Assembly (NCBI GenBank): GCA_003024785.1
Contig: PUQB01000090.1
Location: forward strand, 1-64,000
Origin: Selaginella tamariscina
Lineage: Eukaryota; Streptophyta; Lycopodiopsida; Selaginellales; Selaginellaceae
Direction of reading: 5' to 3'
Length of the DNA: 64,000 nt
In this document: positions 56,665 to 64,000 of the stretch, in pieces
How positions within the stretch are numbered: the stretch's first letter is position 1
How the letters are laid out: the number at the start of each line of letters is the position of its first letter
Notes under the pieces: model-generated
Told to the model about the DNA's origin: nothing
Database searches by the model: none
What the model saw: the letters and a program-made list of their open reading frames with translations, nothing else
Position numbers and translations under genes: made by a program

Positions 56665-57854
56665 ATGGAATCTATAATGGGTGATAAGAAGGAGATCGTG
56701 GTAGCAATTCCGATATTCAATGGTCTCACTCCATTGGATGCAATCGGCCCATTTCAAGTTCTTTCACGTGTTCCGGTGTTCGAGTGGTGTTTGTAAATGA
56801 AGTTCCTGGTTTATACCTTTGTGAAGATGGTCATCTCCGTATAGAAGCTCTAGCCTCGTTTAAGGAGATTCCCAATCCTCATGTAATTGTTGTCCCCGGA
56901 GGAGCTATTCCTCTTGAAGACAAGGTACTCCTTGATTACATTGCTCAGGTACGTGTGTGTGTGTGTGCGTGCGTGTGTGTATGCTCTCTGTGTTTGCAGG
57001 TACACAAGACGAGCATGTATACTACTTCAGTGTGTACAGGAGCACTCCTGCTGGGAGCTGCAGTGTTCTCAAGGATGTAAAGGAGGGACCACTCATTGGC
57101 TTGCATTTGATACACTAGCCTCCTACGGAGTCAAGCCGGTTCACAAACGCGGTTAAACATGTTTCATATTAACTATAATTATAACTATTTCTCTCTCTCC
57201 TTCTCCCTCCCCCCTCTCCCTTTGTCTCTGTCTCTGTCTCCTTCTCCCTCTCCCTCTCGCTCTCCCCCTCCCCTCTCGCTCACTCTCCCTGCCCTCTCTC
57301 TCTATATATATAGAGAAGAGACAGATAATTATATATATATATCTCTCTCTCCCTCCCTCTCCCTCTCCCTTCCTCTCCCTCTCCCTCTCTCTCTCTCTAT
57401 ATATATATATATCTCTCTCTCCTCCCCTCTCCCTCTCCCTCTCCCTTCCTCTCCTCCTCCCTCTCTTCTCTATATATATAATAACTACTCTCTCTCTCTC
57501 TCCCCCTCCCCTCTCTGTCTCCCCTCTCCCTCTCTCTCTCTCTCCCACTCTCCCTCCCTCCCTCCCTATCTCCCTCCCTCTCCTCTCTCTCTCTCTATAT
57601 ATATATATCCAGCAAGTGCCAATGAGATGTATACAGGGGAAGATCATAATGTCAGCTGGAGTCTCAGTGGGAATAGATTCAAATCTGGAGGTTACTGCAT
57701 TTTAGCAGATGAACTTATAGCAAAGGCAGTCCAATTGTCGATCAAGTACGATCCACAACCACCATTTGACTCTGGGAGTGTGTATAAAGCAAGCAAGGAG
57801 GTTATTGAATTCGCTAAGGAGATTGTAGCAGCCTTGCCTTCTTTTAACAAGTAA
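56665..57854 (+). pseudogene. DJ-1/PfpI family gene, copy 2 (isocyanide-hydratase-like), frame-disrupted
   Basis: Same three-exon layout as copy 1, starting at ATG 56665 (MESIMGDKKEIVVAIPIF). Exon 1 continues after a shift as VVFVNEVPGLYLCEDGHL and NPHVIVVPGGAIPLEDKVL. Intron 1 is 51 bases (56949-56999). Exon 2 has the elbow TSVCTGALLLGAA, where a following G is missing compared with copy 1, then THWLAFDTLASYGVKPVHK. Exon 3 ends with AKAVQLSIKYDPQPPFDSGS and the TAA at 57852-57854. The same region near 56775-56790 lacks one base relative to the family in both copies, implying a shared ancestral break or an unrecognised splice detail. Additional private indels suggest a pseudogene. The enzyme family acts on small reactive molecules through an active-site Cys. 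Confidence 0.77.
57161..57612 (+). repeat. Pyrimidine-rich microsatellite intron 2 of DJ-1 copy 2
   Basis: About 450 bases of CT, CCCT, CTCC and interspersed TATATA runs ending at the acceptor TATATCCAG. It is far richer in pyrimidines than any splicing requirement. Confidence 0.85.
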
Positions 57855-57909
57855 TTTAAACTACAATAAGTATGAATTATTAATGTTTTCCAAGTTAATT
57901 AGCATGTAT

Positions 57910-58100
57910 TGTAAGATATTGTATACAATATATACCCATGTGTATATACACACATGCGTAGTGACACATGGGTGGTGATCTGGCCCCATGTGTCAGTGCC
58001 ACATGTCGCATGTGTGCCACATGGCAAAAGGTCTCTTGTATATAAGCAGGGTTTTGAGCTGAATAAAGTATCATGTTCTATGCATATTTCTGTTCTTGCA
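57910..58100 (+). repeat. Left LTR of element D
   Basis: 191 bases from TGTAAGATATTGTATAC to GTTCTTGCA, with a TGTATATAAGCAGGG box and AATAAAGTATCATG. Followed by TTGGTGGAGAAG, presumably the primer-binding region. Confidence 0.9.
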
Positions 58101-61100
58101 TTGGTGGAGAAGTTGGGTATTCTTTTCTTTAGCCTCTTCCTTTTCTTGTTTCCATGATAATGAATATGGCTTTTAGCATTATTGTATGCTATTGATGCAC
58201 AAACTAAAGTGTTGGAGCGCTTTGTTGAGGGTCCGTCCTCCTCTTCCCCGCTGAGCCTCATGCCGGGGGATCTGCTTCTAGTACTCCTTCATCTTCTTAC
58301 AGGCCACAAATCCGAGGGTTTGACCCGATCTTTTGGTGATCCGGGAGATGATGTATACCACTGGTTTGATCATTTCCAAGTTATTGTTCGTTACCATGGT
58401 TGGGATGAGGCCCGTGCTCTCAGAGAATTTCCTACATGTTTGGAAGGCCCTTGCTCAAATGGTATATGGATTGGCTTGCGGAGATTCAAGCCAATAGTAA
58501 TCTTTAACGGAATGCCTCAAACGTACGTTTGGCAAAGTTGAGGATTCAGATGATGCTTTCCAACAACTTATGCGATACGACAACATCCTGGTGAGTTGTT
58601 ATGCGGTTCAGTATTAGGTTCGGGGATTTAGTCAGCGTGCATATCCTAACATGCCTGAGCCCATTAAGCTCGGTATGTTATGGCCAACTATGCGACCCGA
58701 ACTTGTTCGATTCATTCGGGCTCTTCGTCCTACCACATTGGAGGAAGCTTTTGCACTAGCTCAACGATTTTGAGTTGGTGCCTGGTGAGGGCCGTGGTCC
58801 CCTTGGGTTACCTGCTCCTCATTCAACGTGCTTGATCCAATGGAGGTTGACGCTGCTGCATATGTGCCCACGAAAGCCTTCGTGGTCGACCTCGGGGCCC
58901 ACCCTGTGGACCACCTCCACAAATTGTCCTGCACTTGTTAGTTCCTGCCCGTGGTGGTCAAAATCCACGGATTTGTGACAAGAGGAATCGGAACAATGCA
59001 GGTCAACCCAATCAAGTTCATTGTTGGGCATGTTGGGCACCTGGAATACTTGGCGGGCATGCGATGTGTATCCTGATTGGCGTCCACCACATCCAGGCTG
59101 GCGACCATATGTTCCGGATGGTGTACCTGTGGCGGCCATTATGTTGATGATGAGCTTCCAGATGATGAAGCCTCTCTTAGGTGGATCTGTTGCGGAAAAC
59201 CAGTAATCGTACGGGCACGGAGGGATCCCGTGCGATGGAAACTCCACTCCATGTTTTTTTCTCTATGCATATCAAGGTTGCAAGTTCCACCAAATCATCC
59301 AGTTTTCACATTTTCTGCACAGTGAATGATTTTCAGTCACAGTGCTTGTGGATACAGGATCTAGTATGTCTTCCATAACTACTTCTCTGGCACATCGGTG
59401 CTCATTACCTTAAGACGTGCAGATAAGGTCTTGCACATTTTATATGGTAATGGGCAGTCTCGTGCAGTATCACAGTACACCACTTTGACTACGCTGGTTA
59501 TGGGTGCCAACTGTAAGTTTCCCTCTGGGTCTCTTAGGGTTGTCCCTTCCCAGGTCTTTGACATCATTCTGGGATGTGATTGGTTAAAGCAGTCGAAAGG
59601 TATGTGATTTTTCACTCTCTCCTCCTGTATTACGCTTGGAGTCTGTGTCTTGCAGTCTGTTCCTTTACGTCCAGAGAAGCTTGTTGCTGTTTGTATCACG
59701 CATACAGCTCCTTTGATTCCGGTCTTGGGGTGGTGTTCATCTCAACAGGTTCAAATGCCGGATCCGTCACCTGAGTGTCGAGCACACTGCATCGAACAAC
59801 TTAAGAGCAGTATGCAAGTTTGTTCAAATTTGATCTGTCCCAAGGTGCACGTGTGAAGACTCGACACTATATACCCACCGGCAATGCAAAGCCTTTCAAA
59901 GTCCCAGTTCGACGGTCACCAAAAGAGTTATCAGTTATGCAAAACAGTTGTTACCGATATGATCAATAAGTGGGTGTCTAGTCCATCACGGAGTCCATGA
60001 GCATGTGAACCTCATTTGGTTCCCAAGCCTAATGAATCTCTACGATTCTGTGTGGATTACCGACCCTTCAATGATGTTACCATCAAAGATATTTATCCAT
60101 TTTCGAACTCTACGATTTATTAGATCGTTTGGGTCAGAGTCGATGGTTTACTAAGTTAGATTTAACATTAGGATATTGGCATGTTCCTATAGCTAAGAAG
60201 GATATTCAAAAATGGCCTTCCGAACACCATTTGGTCTTTATGAGTTTTTGGTCATGCCCTTTGGATTGACTTCAACTCCTGCTATCTTTCGACGCATGAT
60301 GGATGAGCTTTTTCATATATGCCCGATATCACCGCCGATTTCATTGATAATGTGCTAATTCATAGGTCTGGTTCTTGGGAGGATCATATTCGTGATGTAT
60401 GGCGAGTTCTTGATCAATTTCAAGAAGTCGGCTTGAAGTTGAAACTTGAGAAGTGTGCATTTGGATCGAACACCATTTACTTGGGTTACCGTATATCTTG
60501 AGAGGGTTTACAGGTGGATCCAACAAAGTTGTGAGCTGTTCGAGAGTTCCTCGTCCCTGTACGGTACAGAAAGTCTAGCATTTCTTGGGCAAGGTGCAGT
60601 ACTTGGGTCAATTCATTGATCATCTCGCTGATCGAACTGCCCCTCTTCAGAAGTTAGTTCGTTCACATGTACCTTTCAGGTGGACTCGCAGGTGTCAGCA
60701 GGCATTTGACTAGTTAAAAGAGTTCATGACAATTCCACCATTGCTTCAATACCCAGATTTTACTCGTCCGTTCATTTTACGAGTAGATGGTATTGGTGGT
60801 GTTGATGCTAATCGATGTTACAGATCTTTCAATTCCACACCCGGTGGCTTACATTAGTCAACTACTCGAACCTGCTGAGCGGAATTATTACACTACTGAA
60901 AAAGAATGCCTTGCTGCTGTTTAGGGTTTTGAACGACTTCATGCCTACTTACATAGGAGTGAAACACTTTTGGAGCTCCAGGTATATAACTTGAAGGCGG
61001 TGCACAGGCCTAGGCAAACAATGGTGGATGCAGATGCACTTTCTTGAGCACCCCTTTCCGATTCTACTTTGCTTACTCATATAATAGATGTAACGTTCAG

Positions 61101-62462
61101 TTTGATACAAGCCCCTTAGGTATTCAATGTCGACTTACCACCCTTGGAATAGTGGTAGGATGCTCAAAAACATGAACCATGGACGAGGCAATTACATGAT
61201 GGTTTGCAAATCCGTCTTCCGAACCTTGGTTTCAACAATATCATGCTCAATTTTGACTTCATGATGGTTTATTGTATTTTATTGGGACAAATCCAGAAGA
61301 CAAATGGCATTTGGCTGTACCCTCTACATATGTTCTACACCTTCTTCGAGCATATCAGAATTCACCTATTGTTAGAGGCATCTTGGTCACCAATGAGTGT
61401 TGGAGAAGCTTTACCGATCCTTTTATTGGCCCAGCATGTGTAGTGATGTGATTAGGTATATTCAAAGCTGTCCCATTTGTCAAACTCGGAATTCCTTTAC
61501 GACTCGGGCCATGGGGTTGTTAGAATCCATCAATGTCTCTCGCCCTTTTGAGTTAATTGCAGTGGATTTAATGGAACCTTTTCTACGTTCTTCTCAAGGT
61601 AACTAGTACATCATTGTTATATCTGATTATTTAACTTGTTGGGTAGAGGTTGGTGCTCTTCCAGATGCAACTACCATGTCAACAGCTTTGTTCTGTTTGA
61701 GAATGTTGTTTTGCAACATTCTTATCCAGAGCGGATATTATCAAATAATGGCCCCACTTTCATTGTAAAAGTGTTCTGAGTGTTGTGTGAAAGGTTAGGG
61801 GTAAAACACTCATTTGCCTTTTCATATCATCTACAAACTGATGGTTTGGTGGAGCGATTGAATTGGATCTTCAAGGGTATGATCTCGAAGTATGTGGACT
61901 TCAATCACACTGACTGGGATTGATATTTGCGATGCTTGAGATTTGCTTATGTAACATTCATTCAAAGTTCGATTGGTATCTCTCCATTCAAGGCATTGTA
62001 TGGATATAATCCTAAGTTGCCTAGTGAGTTGGGGTTATTATCGAATCTGCCATGTGCCGAGGATGCAAAGATGTGGGCTCAACATTTAGATGCTGTTTTG
62101 CCTCTTCTTCGTGCAGAGTCTGCTAAACATCTTGTTCGAGCTCAAATGCACAACATCAAATTCCACTAGATTTTGTTGATGATGACTTAGTATTGGTACG
62201 TTTTCCCAAGCTGATTGCACCTGGGCTTGCAATTACATAAGTGCCTTGGTCCCTACCGAGTACTTCAAAAGGTTTGTCCTCAAGTATATCAAGTACAGTT
62301 AGTGGGATCTCATGAGGTTGAGATAGTTCACGTAGTTCAAATGAAATGGTTTGTCGTTCGAGACTTATTGAGGACATTAGTCATACCTTAGATGAGCCAT
62401 CTCACACAGATCTAGGACCTTCAAATCCATCACCATCTACACAACCGTAGAGGGGAGGATAA
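58101..62462 (+). pseudogene. Element D gag-pol remnant
   Basis: Reading along the plus strand: a gag-like region with VLERFVEGPSSSSPLSL, then an area near 59440-59590 resembling the protease-to-pol stretch (FDIILGCDWLKQSK, the ILGxDWL protease motif). Reverse transcriptase pieces include [14 protein letters not shown] sequence near 60250 and LKLEKCAFGSNTIYLGYRIS near 60440. The integrase finger is CPICQTRNSF near 61470. The integrase core region is DLMEPFLRSSQ followed by FKALYGYNPKLPSELGLL near 61990. It is dead, but the conserved motifs identify a Ty3/gypsy lineage. Confidence 0.82.
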
Positions 62463-62654
62463 TGTAAGATATTGTATATTGTATAGACGCATGTGTATAT
62501 ACACACATGTGTAGTGACCCATGGTGGTGATCTGGCCCCCATGTGTTAATGCCATGTGTCGCATGTGTGCCACATGGCGGAAGGTCTCTGTTTATAAGCA
62601 GGGTTTTGAGCTGAATAAAGTATCACGTTCTGTGCATATTTATCTGTTCTTTCA
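62463..62654 (+). repeat. Right LTR of element D
   Basis: 192 bases from TGTAAGATATTGTATATTG to GTTCTTTCA. It is more similar to the right LTR of element A than to its own left LTR, consistent with duplication of the whole right end plus flank. Confidence 0.88.
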
Positions 62655-64000
62655 TATGAGTTTTCACTTAACCACTACATAATTAGGGTTTCTCCCTATT
62701 AAATACATTGTTCATTTTTATAAAATCAGGGTCTCCCTATACAATACATTATTCATTTTTATATAATTAGTTATTTTCATTGGTGGAGAATTTAATACCC
62801 TTCTTTTTTATATAATTTTTATCGTTTTGTTTTGCACTTGCTAAGAGACCCCTTCCTCGTGTTTCATTCCAATTTGGTATTGCTAAGTATCTTCAATAAA
62901 TTTTAAGCAAAGTTGGAATTCTTAAGAAAAAAATTTCTCATTATTTATGTCTTGATTGTTGTCACCTAAGTCCTAGCTGGCCCTAACCCTAACCAGGTCA
63001 ATAGGTTAAACTTGTTAAGTGTAAATGTATTAGGACTAGAATTTTAGGTTAATCCACTTTATAAAGTAGTGGGCCTTTGTCACATAATTATGTAAGGTAG
63101 GTGTGGGTTAAGCATGTTAAAGATTAAGAGGTTTTTAATTTTTTACTTATTAACATAAGTAGTGTATGTCAACTTTTGTGTCACTCAAACATATAGTACG
63201 GTACATTACACCAATATTACCCAATCTACATTGTTGTTAGAGTTTTTACTTGAAAAATTAATACGTGATAATATATAGTTACTAAGTGGTCATTTGACAT
63301 TTTGTGTGAAGAATATTAAGTTTTATAAGACGACTTTGGGAGTTTAACGGCACGAGACTTAAAGTCTTTCTTAATCAAGACACAAGAATTTTTTAAATGG
63401 AAATTTTAACTTTGCCTAAAGTTTTTATACTTAGGACTTATCAATATAGTTTAGTAAGTATCAAAACCAAGGTCAAAAGTAAAGAATACTCATAATAATA
63501 ATTATGATAGTTTTGTTCAGATACATTGCATTTAAGAAGTTAAATAACTTTTTTTATTTAATAACATGTTTGCACATTTGAGAGGTCTTATTAAAGTACA
63601 TGTATCACTAATTAAAAATTAATATTTCTTTTAACCTCCTCCTCCACTCGAAACTAACACATTCACAACTAAGCCTTGAGAATATTATATCTCATAATTA
63701 GGTGTGCTTACATGTCATGTTTATCCTTAGAAAACAAAACATTCATGTTTATCCTTAGAAAACAAAACATTCATGTTTGCTATGACATTATTAAGTATTA
63801 ACCCTAGGTCTACTATACAAATCCTTGTCCCTCGTCACTTTATAGTTCTTGTGTTCTTGAATGAAAATAATTCCTTGAGGGGTAGCTATGTTATGGGGGA
63901 TGTGTTGAAAACATGTCTTTTTAATGAGGTTAAGACATAAGTTTGTTTAGGTCTTTTGGGGTAGGACCTTAGGTCCATTCCGATTATCCCTTGAGGTCAC
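62655..64000. repeat. Duplicated flank following element D
   Basis: AT-rich non-coding sequence matching 45235-46440 in order. It has an extra inserted block near 62690-62770 and a small local duplication near 63718-63775 (the CATTCATGTTTATCCTTAGAA region). It runs off the window. No gene is recognised. Confidence 0.85.

Larger units (their letters stand above)
57910..62654 (+). mobile_element. Element D: decayed Ty3/gypsy-like retrotransposon, uninterrupted relative of A
   Basis: LTRs at 57910-58100 and 62463-62654 bound a 4.4 kb interior, collinear with element A but without nested insertions. Fragments of gag (58182-58541), reverse transcriptase (about 60050-60480) and integrase (about 61400-62170) are on the plus strand and broken by stops and indels. 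I see no target duplication (TGTAT before, TATGA after). It starts 55 bases after the DJ-1 copy 2 stop codon. Confidence 0.88.

Noticed and set aside
57153..57647. Long frames across the CT-rich DJ-1 intron on both strands
   Set aside because: Low-complexity translation of the polypyrimidine intron.

Overview
The window joins two unrelated kinds of plant DNA across a 443-base run of N (24697-25139). Bases 1-24696 are GC-rich plastid DNA. Gene content (atpA end, psbI, psbK, chlB, matK, psbA, trnH, ycf2, trnD-trnY-trnE, psbD-psbC, psbZ, rps14) and order identify a lycophyte-type plastome. chlB is present, and ycf2 lies between trnH/psbA and trnD, the ancestral arrangement kept in bryophytes and lycophytes. 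Most protein genes need very many C-to-U edits: ACG starts, Ser for Phe, Pro for Leu, Arg for Trp, and probably an edited stop. Several tRNA loci look degenerate. These traits point to Selaginella. S. moellendorffii is my guess, because a nuclear sequence is attached and the visible nuclear introns are very short.

Plastid layout: atpA(+) end, psbI(-), psbK(-), trnQ-like(+), chlB(+), matK(+), psbA(+), trnH(+), ycf2(+), trnD/trnY/trnE(-), psbD-psbC(+, overlapping), psbZ(+), trnfM-like(-), rps14(-). psbA, psbD, psbZ, matK and rps14 are open. chlB, ycf2 and the end of psbC contain frame changes that C-to-U editing cannot repair. psbA stands out because it needs essentially no editing.

Bases 25140-64000 are nuclear and dominated by LTR retrotransposons. 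An old Ty3/gypsy-like element (A, 25634-45234) is interrupted by two later elements. B (26308-33826, minus strand, TSD ACAAC) has gag and protease but no recognisable polymerase. C (33937-41162, minus strand, flanked by CCGA) is a Ty3/gypsy element whose pol RNase H has lost catalytic residues while an extra plant-type RNase H lies upstream of gag. A related element D (57910-62654) lies to the right. A Ty1/copia element E occupies 51353-55846.

The only host genes recognised are two diverged copies of a DJ-1/PfpI (isocyanide-hydratase-like) gene at 48684-49702 and 56665-57854, and between them part of an LNK-like clock gene on the minus strand (49816-50870). Sequence upstream of DJ-1 and sequence downstream of elements A and D is also duplicated, so this is a segmental duplication decorated with retroelements and microsatellites. 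The plastid-nuclear junction is most simply an assembly chimera, although a recent plastid-to-nucleus insertion cannot be excluded from sequence alone.
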